The notes under the pieces were generated by a model. That model made no database searches and was not told the origin of the DNA. It worked only from the letters and a program-made list of their open reading frames with translations. From NCBI GenBank assembly GCA_012976225.1, contig JAAVVG010000038.1:30335-94334 (forward strand): 64,000 nt of DNA. The letters run 5' to 3'. This DNA comes from Golubevia sp. BC0850. Lineage: Eukaryota; Basidiomycota; Exobasidiomycetes; Golubeviales; Golubeviaceae. The stretch's first letter is position 1; each line of letters begins with the position of its first letter. Positions 46,999-58,602 of the stretch are shown piece by piece. The position numbers were made by a program, and so were the translations under genes.

Positions 46999-47878
46999 CC
47001 AAAAGAAACTCACTTGTGAACCAGTAGCTCGATTTTGCTGTTTATTCGAGGAGACACAATGACTCGTAGGCAACAGGCGAAGTTGAACCGCTGATGGAGA
47101 TGAAGAGAAGGGGAAAGGAGAATAAGAATGAGTGTCCAACGTTGCCCTATTTTTGAAGTTCGTTATAGGCTTAACTTCTTACCTTATGATGATAGAGGAG
47201 GCGACGTTCTGAGGTGCAAAGTTTAGAGCTATCGAAAAAGCTGGAGAGGCAAAAAGCGAAATGTTTCGAAAGAGTTCCTTCTCAGCTTCTGTTCCCATTC
47301 GACACCCGTGCTCTGTCTGCTTGTTTAAAAATCTGCTATGAGGACGATCGATCTACAGAATCTTGATGAAGCTGCGTCAGAGGATGGAAAGGCAAGCAGC
47401 TGTGAAGGAGAGGGTCGAGGGGGCAGAGACGTTGAGAGACGAGTCATCAGTCATGGGTCATCCTCTGTAAAGCATCATAGTCGTTGGTGAAATGAAGTAG
47501 CAACTCTGACGCACTTCAGTACGATGGACAGTTGATGATGATGTAGGTCAGATTGAATGGATGATATCACCAAATCCAAAGGGTGCCAGAGACGCCGTCA
47601 GCTTCGCTTGCACGACCCCTCCAGGCTTAAGGCTTCCAGCACACGCTCCGACGCCATCACCTACACCACATTCACCAAGGAGGACCAAAGTAACGACTTT
47701 CCAATTCTTTAATCCTTTGATTTTATTCCTGAACCTCAACTACGCAACCACCAACACGAATTCAAAGAGGGGCTGGTCTCTCTCTCTCTCCCTTTCAGCC
47801 TTATCCATCCTTCGCTCTCCCTCTCCCATCCCTCTCTCCCTCTCCACGTCCTTAACCTAAACCTTAAATCTGATCAAG
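46999..47878. other. Intergenic region, F-box gene 3 / SEC31 promoter
   Basis: About 0.9 kb. Upstream frames on the minus strand (to 47139) may be 5' exons of the F-box gene. The end is a CT-rich leader for SEC31. Confidence 0.4.
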
Positions 47879-50800
47879 ATGAAGACCATCTTACCACAAA
47901 CAGCTACATTCAGTTGGTCTCCATCTTCTTATCCTTCCTCTGAACCACTTCTAGCAACTGGAACTGTAGCTGGAGCTTTGGATGAGAACTTCTCAAACGA
48001 AGCTCAAGTTCAGATCTGGAGACCTGATTACGCTGGTGGAAGAAGAGGTGGAAATCCAACTAGGCTGGCTTCTTTGAATACTAGTGCAAGGTGAGTGATA
48101 CGCTCGGAGATGGGGAGGTAGCAAAGCAAGGAGAACTTGGAGGAGGAGGAGGGAGGATAGTGACAGCGTGGAAGGGTAGCGCGAGTAAGAGATTAGCCCC
48201 ATTCTGACCCATTCCTAATCCTTCCATTCCTTCTCAGATTCAACCGATTAGCCTGGGGATATGTCAATCCAAATCGTCCTCAAGGTCTATTAGCAGCGGG
48301 TCTAGAGAATGGTGAACTAAACGTTTGGGATGCATCAAAGTTAATCTCTTCCTCTTCAGATTCAGATTCCTCATTACTTCGAAACACCACTCACACTGGC
48401 TCTATCAAGGGATTAGATTTCAACTCCATCAACTCTCATCTGTTAGGTTCTGGTGGTCCTTCAGGAGAGATTTACGTTTGGGATTTGAACAGTCCTGCCA
48501 AACCTTATTCTCCAGGTGCTAAATCTTCTAAATTGGATCAAATCACTTCTCTCCAATGGAACAAACAAGTTCCTCAGGTCTTGGCTACCGGATCTAATTC
48601 TGGTTATACTGTCATCTGGGATTTGAAATCAAAGAAGGAAGTAGCTAGTCTTCAATTTGGTGGAAGTCAGGGAGGAGGTCCTCCTGGTCAGAGTTTGAAC
48701 GGAACTGGTGGTAGAAGAGTGATGGGTCCAGTTGCTTGGCATCCTGATACTGTGAGTTGTTTTGTGGGTAGCGACAGGCACGAGATGCAGGGGAGATGGA
48801 GATGGACAGGGCATAGAGATAGAATCTTCCTTCCTCCGATCGGGAATTGACCTCTTCCTCCAACCCTCTCAACGACCAACAACTACCAGCCTACTCGAAT
48901 CATCACTGCATCTTGTGACGATCACGATGATCCGGTCATTCTCCAATGGGATCTACGTAACTGGCTCACTCCAGAATCAGTCCTTCGTGGACACACTGCT
49001 GGAATCCTAGGTCTCTCTTGGTCTCAATCTGATTCTGATCTTCTGGTCTCATGCGGAAAGGACAATCGAACTCTCTTCTGGAATCCTCGTCTAGGAAACT
49101 GCATCGGAGAACTCCCATCTGCTTCCAACTGGTGCTTTGAAGCTCAACTCTCTCCTAAGAACCAAAACATGCTAGCAGTCGCAAGTTTCGACGGAAAGAT
49201 TGGAATCCATGACCTACAGAACACCAATGCTGAGTTTAGACAAGATGATGAGGCTGAAAAGGAAGCAGACGCAGCAGCTGCTGCAGCTGCAGCTCAGAAT
49301 GATGAGGATGATATCTTCAATCTACCTTCTGCTGCTGCTCTTACTGCTGCTGCCGCACCAGCTACCAAAGGAGCTTCCCTAACTCAACCTCCAAAATGGC
49401 TGAAGCGTCCAATCTCTGCTACATTCGGGTTTGGAGGACAGTTAATCTCTACTAGTAATCTATCAGCCTCTTCGGAAACTCCAATTGGAAAGAACAAGCC
49501 AAAGCCAACTCAAAGCACTCAAATTCATGTCAGAGATGTAGTCACTGAACCAGGCATCGTCTCTAGAGCCAAACGTCTTCAAGAAGCTATGGAGAGTGGA
49601 ACTTTGGCAGAGTTCTGCGAGGAGAAAGCTAGAGAGAACGAGAAGGGAGAAGGTGCTTCTAATGGACCTACTACTATTAGTGGAAGACCCGATGAAGGTC
49701 CAAATTGGAAGGCTCTTTCAACTCTCTTCCACGCAGACTCCAAGGATGAGCTCATCGCCCTGCTCGGATTCAACAAGGAGGAAGTCAAGGACAAGGTCTC
49801 AAAAGCCATCGAGAAGTTCAAGCTCGGAACCAGCGGAGATAACAGTGCAGCTGCTACTGGAATGCTAGAAGCCACTACTACTGGAGCTGCAGCCAAAGCC
49901 ACTGGAAGCAGCGTCGGAGGTGCTACTGCTGGGTCCACCGCTCAGAGCGTCTCTAGCGAAGGAGCCTCTCTCCAAGGAGGAGGAGAACCAACCATCAGTC
50001 TCGCTAGTGAGCCATCTGGAAGTACCACTACCGAGCTCTCAGCGGAAGAGACTGACGGAGAGGCAGCCAAGCTTTCCTCGGCCACCAGCACCAGCGCTGG
50101 AGCTCCTTCTGAAAGTGAGACTACGGAGCCTTCTCTCTTCGGCGAGGAGACTGCTGGTCAACCAAACGATGCTCATGCAGCTTTCTTCAACTCAATCTCT
50201 GGAGAATCTGGAGCTGGGGTTCGTAGCGCTCTTCCCGAGAGAGTTCTAGTCCCTCATAACAACATCGCTCCAGGTTCAAGCGTCGCTGCTACCATCGGAT
50301 CTCCAGGTCCAAGCTCTGTAGGAGGCAGCGAAACCATGACTGGTCTGGGTGGGAAGACTGAGGAAGGAGAGCAAGACGGAAGTCTCGCCAGCGCAGGTCG
50401 ATCCGAAGCCACTACTTTCAGAATCTACCCTTCAGACGAATCCGATGCCGACAAGCTCATCACGAGAGCTCTGGTTCTTGGAGACTTCGCATCAGCTGTC
50501 TCTCTATGTATCTCTACCGACAGATTCGCAGACGCTCTACTTCTAGCAGTCAGAGGTGGTCCAGATCTTCTGGTCGCCACTCAAAAGGCCTACTTCGAGA
50601 AACGTACCACAAGTCTTCCTTACCTCCGTCTCTTCCAGAGCATCGTCAGCGATGATTTGGTAGACGTCGTTCAGAATGCTGATTTAAGCGAATGGGAAGA
50701 GATCTTCGTTGTCCTTTGCACTTTCGCCAAAGGAGAGGAATTTCCAAACCTGGTCGAACAACTTGGTCAAAGATTGGAATTCAAGTACAAGAGCATCAGG

Positions 50801-53092
50801 GCCGCTGAAAAGGAAAGCGGAGGAATCAATGGACACTCAGAGTCGAACGGAAACGGAGCTCCTCTAAGCGTCAAGGCCAAGACTTTCAGAGAACACGCTG
50901 TCCTTTGTTACTTAGGAGCAGGTCGTCTAGAGAGAGTAGCTGCCTTGTGGATCGACGAGATGAGAGAGGAAGAAGCTGCTCTAAGAGCTTCTATGGCTAG
51001 CCTGGCCTCCAGTGGAGAAGAAAATGAAGCTTCCTCTCTCTACTCAGCTCATGCTTCAGCTCTTCAGACCTTCATGGAGAAGATCACAGTATTCCAACAT
51101 GCTTCTTCCTACGTCGACGAGGACTTAGCAAACCCAACTCAATCTACAGAAGCTGCTGAAAGTGGAGCTAGAAGTTACAAGTTGGCTGCTCTTTACGACA
51201 GGACTCACGAATACATCGAACTTTTGGCCGATCAAGGTTTGATCGCCACAGCTCTCAAATACGTGGATCAGACTCCTCAAGACTACAGAGTCAGCAGGAA
51301 TGGAAAGCAAGGAACTGAAAGTGCTGCCAGTACTAGGGAGAGACTCGTTAGGGCCGATGCTGCGAGATCAAACGGAAGAGGTGCTGTCGCGGCTTCTGCT
51401 GCTCCAATTGCTCCAGCTATCTCTTCGGGCTATGCTCCAACCTCAACCAATGCCTACGGATCACCAGCTACTTACGATCAGAACGCCTATGCAGCTACAT
51501 CCAACTATGGAGCTCCTCAACAACAGTATGGAGCACCGGCTCCAGTCCAAAATTCTGGTTACGTCTCTCAGCAACCAGCCGCTCCTTCTATTCCTGTCGT
51601 CCCAAGCGTTCTGGATCCTTACGCTGCACCAGCTCAGCAGCCAGTAGTTCCATCCCCTTATGGCTCTCAGTCCTATGGAGCCACTCCAACTCCTTACGCA
51701 CCTTCAGGAAATGTGACTTCTCCTTACGGAGCTCCACCTCAAGCCTCTGCTCCTCCTACTGCCAACGCTTCGATCCCGCCACCTCCACCAGCCAAGAAGG
51801 AACCAGTCTCTGGATGGAACGACGTGCCGGACCTGCAACCAGCTCCTCGTCGTACTACCAGCGCTATGGGAAACAAGGCAGCTCCAATCACGAGTCCTTT
51901 CCCAAATTCGGCTGCTGCCAGTCCGTCTCCTTACAATTCCGGACTTCCACCTTCTCAAGGATCTCTTCCACCTCCACCTCCTCGTGGTCCAACTCCAAGT
52001 AGCGGTCCACCTCCCAGAGGAGCTTTCGCTTCACCGCCTCCGAGTGGACAAGGTTACAATGGACCTCCACGTCCAACAATTGGTCAGGCAGCAGCTGCAC
52101 CACCTCCAATGGGAATGGGAGGACTTGGAATGAACCAACAGCAGCCGCAACAGCAACAACAAGGGCCTGGTGGATTCCAATCGCGTCCACCCCCTGGCCC
52201 TCGAGGAGCTGGAGCTGGAGCTTCTCCTTCAGCTGGACCTTACGGACCTGCTCCGGGTCAACAAGGACCTCCTCCGCCTCAGCAGCAACAGCAGTTCAGA
52301 CCTCCTCCTCCAGGCGCTCAACAGCAGCAGCAGCAACAACCACCTGCTAGAAATGCTCAAGCTTCTCCAGCTCCAGGTCCTTATGGTCCTAATCCGGGAA
52401 TGGGAGGTCCACCGCCACCCCAGTCATCTCAAGGACGTCCAATGCCTCCTCAAGGTGGAATGGCTCTTCCAACTCAACCTCCTCCTCGTATCGGAACCCC
52501 AGGAGCAGGGGCCGGAGCTCCTAGAAGTGCGACTCCAAGCAATAGTAAACCCACCTCTAAGTATCGTGAGTAAATCTCGAGTTGACGTGATCAGAAGAAG
52601 ATTGACGTCTCGTAAAGCCCATTCGTTGACCCTCTCCCTTCGAAACTTGTGCTCTTCTCTTCTCTTTCTACCAACAGCACCTGGAGATCGTTCTCACATT
52701 CCAGAAGCTCAGAAACCAATCTTTGGTTGTCTCTCTCGAGAATTAGCTAGACTCAAGTCTACTTCCCCTCCTGGTCAGAAGAGAATGGTTGAAGACACCG
52801 AGAGAAGACTGAACATTCTCTTTGATGCTTTAAATTGTGGAACTTTAGACGAGAAGCTGATTGGTGGACTCGGTCAATTAGTCGGAGGTGAGTAGAAGAT
52901 GACGTGAAACGTTTTCTATTGAGTTGAGGCTACTTACTGATTCGATGTACTCCTCTTCTGACTTCAGCCATCGACTCAAGGAATCAACAAGCTGCCTTCT
53001 CAATCCATCTTCAACTCGCAAGCTCTGCTTCTGGCGAATTAGGAGCTGCTATGGTTGGAGTCAAGATGATCATCTCTCGTATGCAACAATGA
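47879..53092 (+). CDS. SEC31: COPII outer-coat protein Sec31
   Basis: Five exons: 47879-48090, 48238-48751, 48890-52565, 52678-52887 and 52968-53092, in phase, about 1578 residues. Sec31 with Sec13 forms the outer cage of ER-to-Golgi vesicles and stimulates Sar1 GTP hydrolysis. The first 400 residues are WD repeats (GLENGELNVWD, GPSGEIYVWDLN, SGYTVIWDLKSKKEV, DDPVILQWDLRNW, KDNRTLFWNPR). Helical solenoid segments follow (DFASAVSLCISTDRFADALL). A long Pro/Gln/Ala-rich stretch with poly-Gln runs and PYG repeats (residues about 1000-1480) should hold the GAP-stimulating region. The C-terminal helical domain is conserved (RMVEDTERRLNILFDALN, FSIHLQLA). Yeast Sec31 is 1273 aa. Confidence 0.95.
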
Positions 53093-53709
53093 TGAAATCA
53101 AAAAAAGAGAAGCCAATCTCTCTCTCCTCCTCTCTTATCAAATCAATGTCTCTAAACTGAAAAAGAAGGACTTCAGATAGAAATTCAATTCCACCCATGT
53201 CTTGTGTGACACTTTTCATGAAAAAAAAATCCCTCCCCTTTTCGACGAATCTATTTTAAATCTTCGGGTTCTTCTCTTTCAATGCTCTCGTACCCCTCTT
53301 TCTCCCTCGACTCTGTTTCTCCTGTTCCCTTTCTCTTTGTTGTTCTTCTTTGTCTTTCTGAAACTTGAAATGAAATAAAATGAATAAAGGCAGACTCATC
53401 GTTCCTTCGATTGTTGACTGAGTTCATCCATCCACTTTTGGTTGATGCGTTCGTTCTATCACACGATCCAGCACACCTCTCATGCTTGTTCCAGAAGGAG
53501 AGTGCCAGATATCGTTGGAGAGGCAGCTTTCTCCTTCGCATTAGAGAAGCTACTCCAACTAATTTCTGTTAGCATGCCAGCACCGATGAAGGCGAGAAAG
53601 GATATCAGATTGCCTCTAAGGAAATTACAAAAGAGCATCAAGGTGAAAGAAAGAAAAACAGAACCCCAGTACTGTTCCGAAAGAAAGAAAATCGAATGAC
53701 GCTTTTTAG
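53093..53709. other. Convergent intergenic region, SEC31 / TMEM135-like
   Basis: About 0.6 kb between two convergent stops, with an A9 run near 53221. Small frames around 53440-53700 show no homology I can name. No gene supported. Confidence 0.45.
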
Positions 53710-56490
53710 CTAAACATCAAACCTAGCTTTCCTAATTCTTTTCCCAGCTTTGCCTTCAGGGAAGTTCAGAGACATGTTGGTAGAAGGAGAGAAAGAGCTA
53801 TCCTGCTTTTGCTTCTTTCTAGCATCGGCTTCGGCTTGTAAAGAAGCGACTCTTGGACCTAGGATTCTGAGAAGAGCAGATCGAAGTCCTGAGGATAAGG
53901 CTCTAGGACGGGACTCGTAGAGACAAGTCAAGAGTGCTAGACCAAAGGAGAGAAGGAAGACGTCTCCATTACTGAGTAAGGATAGAAAGGGCGAGAGGAG
54001 GGAGGGGGGGGGGGAGGGGGCAAAAATCAGAACTTTGCTGGTATACTCAGTATATCGATTGAACGGGACCCAAGTGAAGAACAACTCACCGAATGCTCTT
54101 CACCTTGCCTTGCTTCTTCAAGACATCCCAAGAACTCTGCATACTCATACGAGCAACATCTAAGCAAGCCAGAATGAAAGATGAGGAGAGAAATCAGTAA
54201 TTTGGTCTCACGAAATCATCATTCGTGTTCTGCTTGCAACTCACAAAGTCCCACCTCTGATCGACGCTGAGGAGGAAAGGCAAAGATGAAGATTGAGGCG
54301 AAGAATCCGTTTAGGAAGTATCTGCTTCGAGGAAATAGGTTATTTGGCTGAAGAAGAGAGAGAGAGAGAGAGAGAGTGAGTGTGAGTGAGGACAAAAGAA
54401 AGAGAAAGCGAGCCTGGGGGTGTGCAAAAGAAAGTCAACTTCGAAGCCTCACCAGATAATGCTGGAACAAGCATGTCAATCCTGAAGACAGCAAAGGAAT
54501 AAAAACAAGAAGGTGAATACTTTCAATCAAATTGCTTTCCAAAAGCCATCTTCTACTCACCCCAAGCAGTTCCGATACTTCCGCTAATAACAGTAGCGCC
54601 TTGGACAACAGCCAAAACATACTTGAACAAAGCAGTATCTGGACTTTTGAGGACCTTCTTCCAACCAATAGCATTAGTAATAGTGGCAAAGACAGCTACG
54701 AATTTAGCGCTTGCAGCCCATTCCTTAGCGAAGAAGTTGACAAAATTCTTCGAGCAACTCGGTTCTGTTGGATGAAGGACTGCGCAAAGAAGTCTTGAAT
54801 GAGCTGGATGAGCCGGAGCAAAGTCTAAGATTGGATTGATTGAAGTATGAGAAGTGGTTGGGAATCCAGATGGAGTTAAAGCTGAAAGTAGAGGAGATGC
54901 GAATGAAGGATAGGCTGAGGTTGTAGATGTTGGAGTTGAAAGTCTGGCTACTGTGTCTGCGACTTCTCTCCTAGCTGGCCAAGGTAACTTAGAAGGAAGA
55001 TGACCTGGCTTGGGAGGGATGTAGGCGGAAGAACGCTGTGTGAGAGAAAGAGTGAATGTGTCAGAGCTGAAGAAATCGTAAATTTGGAGAAGCCGTCCAC
55101 ATACTCACAGCTAAGATGATGTTCCCATCTAGAGATTCACATAAACAAAAAAAAAAAAAAAAAAAAAAAGAACGAAGAGGAAGAGGAAAGAATCAGAAAT
55201 ATTCTCTTCAGGTAACGTAGAACAGTCTCTTCACTTACATCCGGCTGGGAAGCAATCCGGCTCGAACAAGAATGTCCAAAGCAGCTGACCATTCCCAATA
55301 GCATACCAGAGAGCACCACCAAGCCAGGTTGGAACCCATCGAATAGCCTTAGCATCACTTCTACGAGCCTCTAAGAAAGCGGATTGGATTCCTTTCGTGA
55401 GAACGTAAAGAGCCAAAGCTCTCCTAGGGAAAGACGAAGAACGTGTTGGACTTGCAACTGATCCTGGGGCTGTTGAATTTGCGGAAGGAAGAATAGTACC
55501 AGCTGGAAGAGAGGCGAAGAAAGCAGCTAGGAAAGGTGCTAGAAGATTGGATCGTAGTAACCTGACCAGACGGGAGAAGATCCTGGTCCTGAAAGTCTGC
55601 TCTTCTAATTGAGATGGTGCTAATGAAGGTAGTCTTGTTAGGAGTTGTATCCGTAGTCTCACTAGAAGTAGTAGTAGAACTCTGTAGAGGAAGGTGTGAA
55701 TGGAGAGAGCTAATCCGACTCGAGCACTGGTGATAGAGGCGAGGGACTTGACAGCTTCGGTGGGACTATGAGGAAGGGGTTTGGAGAGATTCCAGAGGTC
55801 AATTCTGGAACCGTATGATTTCTAATGAGAAGCGTTCAACTCATTCTGGCACACGACAGTCCTTTCTCTTTCTCGGAATCCTTCCTGACCTTGCCCTTCT
55901 CTACCCCGCACCTCCATTCTCTCTGATCTGCAAGGAAACCTAGCTCTATCGATCATGAATCTGTTGAAAGACCCCAGCCACCTCACAACTTGCACTCACC
56001 TCTTCTTTCCCAAGACAGCGGGAAGTAAACTCTCCAAAGCCGAATTGAGAGTGTAACCCAAAAGGAAAGCTCTAGTTGCAGTTCTAGTAGTCAAAGGGAT
56101 AGCATCATCATGAAACCAAGCAGCTTTTGAAGCTAAAGGAGGAAGGTTTCTCTGAACTTCCTTTGCTAGAACTGAGGGAGGTTTAGCTTCTGTAAAAGAG
56201 AGAGGACCTGCCCCAGTGAGAGGAGTAGAAGGATTGGATTGAAATGGAGTTCCAGGTGCTGTACTTGAAGTTGAAGCTGGATCATACTGAGGTGGTGATA
56301 CTAGTTTCAGGTAGGAGAGCTTCTTCTGAAGTGCGATTCTTTCTGTTGGGGTGGCTAGAAGAGATAGTAAGAATTGAGATTTGGAAGATGTCAAGTTAAG
56401 ACCTGAAGAAGAGGAATCGTATGAACCACCATTGGGATAAGCTCCAGTTCCAAAAGGTGGATTAGACAGCTTGCGTTGATGGAAGCTCAT
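53710..56490 (-). CDS. TMEM135-like multipass membrane protein
   Basis: Eight exons in phase: 56490-56000, 55804-55239, 55128-55109, 55035-54561, 54481-54453, 54347-54245, 54159-54090 and 53971-53710, about 671 residues. A long Ser/Pro N-terminus precedes repeated hydrophobic, small-residue segments (ALALSIHTFLYRVLL; FLAAFFASLPAGTIL; ATVISGSIGTAWGL). The stretch TWLGGALWYAIGNGQLLWTF ending in FEPDCFP is close in pattern to TMEM135 (GGxxLWxxxxxQIxY, followed by PxxxP). TMEM135 relatives are peroxisomal or mitochondrial membrane proteins with a Tim17-like fold. Location here is inferred. Exons of 20 and 29 nt are included; the 20-nt exon follows a T23 tract. Confidence 0.75.
55147..55169. repeat. 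A23 homopolymer (T23 on the gene's strand)
   Basis: 23 consecutive A on the plus strand inside an intron of the TMEM135-like gene, just upstream of the acceptor for a 20-nt exon. Confidence 0.95.
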
Positions 56491-56661
56491 TCTCAGCAGA
56501 TGAATGAAGGATGAGAGGAGAGGAGATGGGGGGGGTTGTGGGCAGAGCGGGGAGAGAACTGAGAATAAGGAGAAAGAGAGATGGCGAATCTGAAAGCGTT
56601 CTGAATCTTCTCTCTCGCCTTATCAAGGTCTGCCCACAACTTCAAAGCTCTTGAAATCGAA

Positions 56662-57828
56662 ATGGCAGTTAATTGGACAGGTTCAAAGGCTCAGTGAGTT
56701 CATCATCCACATCTTTGCTCAACTCATGCTGATCTTACTCTCTCCTCTGGCAGAGAATTGGCTCGCAAACGTAGATTAGGTTTAGCTCTCAATCCTCTCT
56801 TTCATTCAAGATCCTCCTCCGCTCCAAATGATAGAGCTCATTTCACACCAAATCCATCAGACACCTCCTTGTCTGACTTTATCAAATCTGCAAAGGCATC
56901 CAAAGTCGAAGGAGGTACTTTTTCAATCGAGCCCGCCACTCAGCCTCAAACCTCTTCCAATCACCTTCAGATGGGATTCATCAAGAGATCCCATGCTCAC
57001 TCGAACGCTGTTACTCAACTTCAAAATGATAGAGCCAAGGATGATGATATGCCTTTAAACCGGGGACAAGAACCAGATTCAAGATTGGGAACGAGTAAGT
57101 CTCAACTGCTTAGCAGAAACGATTGGAGTGGAGTAGATCTATCAACAAGTTCGATTCCTACCAGAACGCTAGTCAAAGCTAAGAAGAGGAAGAGGAAGTC
57201 AAAAGAACTGCTGAAAGAAGACGAGATCGACTCCAACTCAAAAGATAGAAATCGACACTCTTCACTAAATGTCTCTCCAACTAAGAGATCTTCCTCTCGC
57301 CATGCTAAAGGTGGAAGAGGTTCTGATAACGAAGAAGAGAGAGCTTCCGATTTCGCTTTCAGAGCTCCAGATCAAGATGGAGAGAATCACCCAGTGGATG
57401 GAAGTGAAGACGTTCAAGACTGCTCAGCCAACCCTAGAAAGACTCGAGTTGTCGGGACGGATGAGCTAGATGAAAAAGTCGACGAAGATAGTGCCACTCC
57501 AAGTACGACTAATGCCCAAGTCAATCCTGAACCTCAAAGAATGGAAGAAGAGGAACCTCTCAAAGTCTTTCAGTTTAATGAACCTCGTTCCACTTCTTAC
57601 ATGGCAGACAAGTTGCTTCTCTCTTCTACTTCTTTTGCTTCTTCCTCCAAACACACAGCAGACAAAGAAATTAATCAGACAGATCGAGAGAAGAGGTTCA
57701 AGAGCTCGGAGAAGGAAAGAAAGGGAAGTGGATCAAGTCAAGATGTTGATGAGATGGATGAAGACCAATTAGCAAAGGAAGCCGATCAGTTGGAGATCAT
57801 TAGAAGACTCAAAAGAAGGAGAAATTGA
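56662..57828 (+). CDS. Uncharacterised basic, Ser-rich (probably nuclear) protein
   Basis: Exons 56662-56693 and 56754-57828 join in phase, about 368 residues. The N-terminus MAVNWTGSKAQELARKRRLG is followed by Ser/Asp/Glu-rich disordered sequence. Clusters of Lys/Arg (KAKKRKRKSK; RLKRRRN at the end) look like nuclear localisation signals. A short conserved-looking motif, FNEPRSTSYMADKLLL, lies at about residue 280-295. No domain recognised. It is divergent from the TMEM135-like gene, with only 171 bp between starts, so the two may share a promoter. Confidence 0.65.
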
Positions 57829-58602
57829 AGCTTGAGATATCGTTCGTTGAGTGGATAGAAACGTTTGGTTAAAGCAATGAAAATGGAGACTTTCAGCCCG
57901 CATACATTCGACTTTTGTCTGGTGGGATGTCTGGTGATCCACCTGGGATGTATTCTTATAGGATTGGAAAAGCTAATCCTTCTAGTTCAACGTTCTTTTT
58001 CTCACCGGAGGTTTCTCAGGGGTCTCGAAGAAAGTCTGAAGAACAGCGAAACTTGTCGACTGACCCGCGAGTCAAACTCACTCAAGCCCTCTTTTCCTTT
58101 AAATTCTCCTGTTGGCCTGCTTCACTTTCAACAGTCATCATCCTCTGTAAGATCGATGATCTGGGCCGTGGACTCGGATCTCTTTGAAATATGTTCACAG
58201 AACTCACAAGTGTCCATCCTGCAATCTCATTGTTTTTCCTCTCTCGCCCATGCCTTCTCTGCCCATGCCTTCTCTAGAACTCTTCCAGACTCTCGCAAGA
58301 TGAATCGGATCAACAAACTCTCAGACCGCATCGTTCAAAAGAACTTGGGGAAGGAAATGTATGAAAAAATAGAACTATACAAGTTTCTTAGGATACCTCT
58401 CTCACTTTGAGATTCTCACCTCCAGGATGCCCTCTCGAGTTCAAATACATCATCGAATCTGAGAAAGGGGTCCATCAGAGAGAATTCGCTTTGTAAGAGG
58501 CGAAGTTAAGGGGCGCTTCGGCTCGATGGATGGGAGGTAAGCTCCAATCGTCTTATAATCTCGATCTCTCATCTCCTAACCATTCCATCTTCATCAAACG
58601 CC
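57829..58602. other. Intergenic region before SEC28
   Basis: About 0.77 kb. A plus-strand frame of 181 codons (57865-58410) has unusual composition and no domain. A 15-bp tandem (CCCATGCCTTCTCTG) occurs near 58248-58277. No gene supported. Confidence 0.4.

Noticed and set aside
51125-52190. Several long ORFs on the other frames and strand inside SEC31
   Set aside because: Shadows of the biased Pro/Gln/Ala codon usage in the real gene.
57865-58410. 181-codon plus-strand ORF between the basic protein and SEC28
   Set aside because: No homology I can recognise, odd composition, no promoter-like or splice support.
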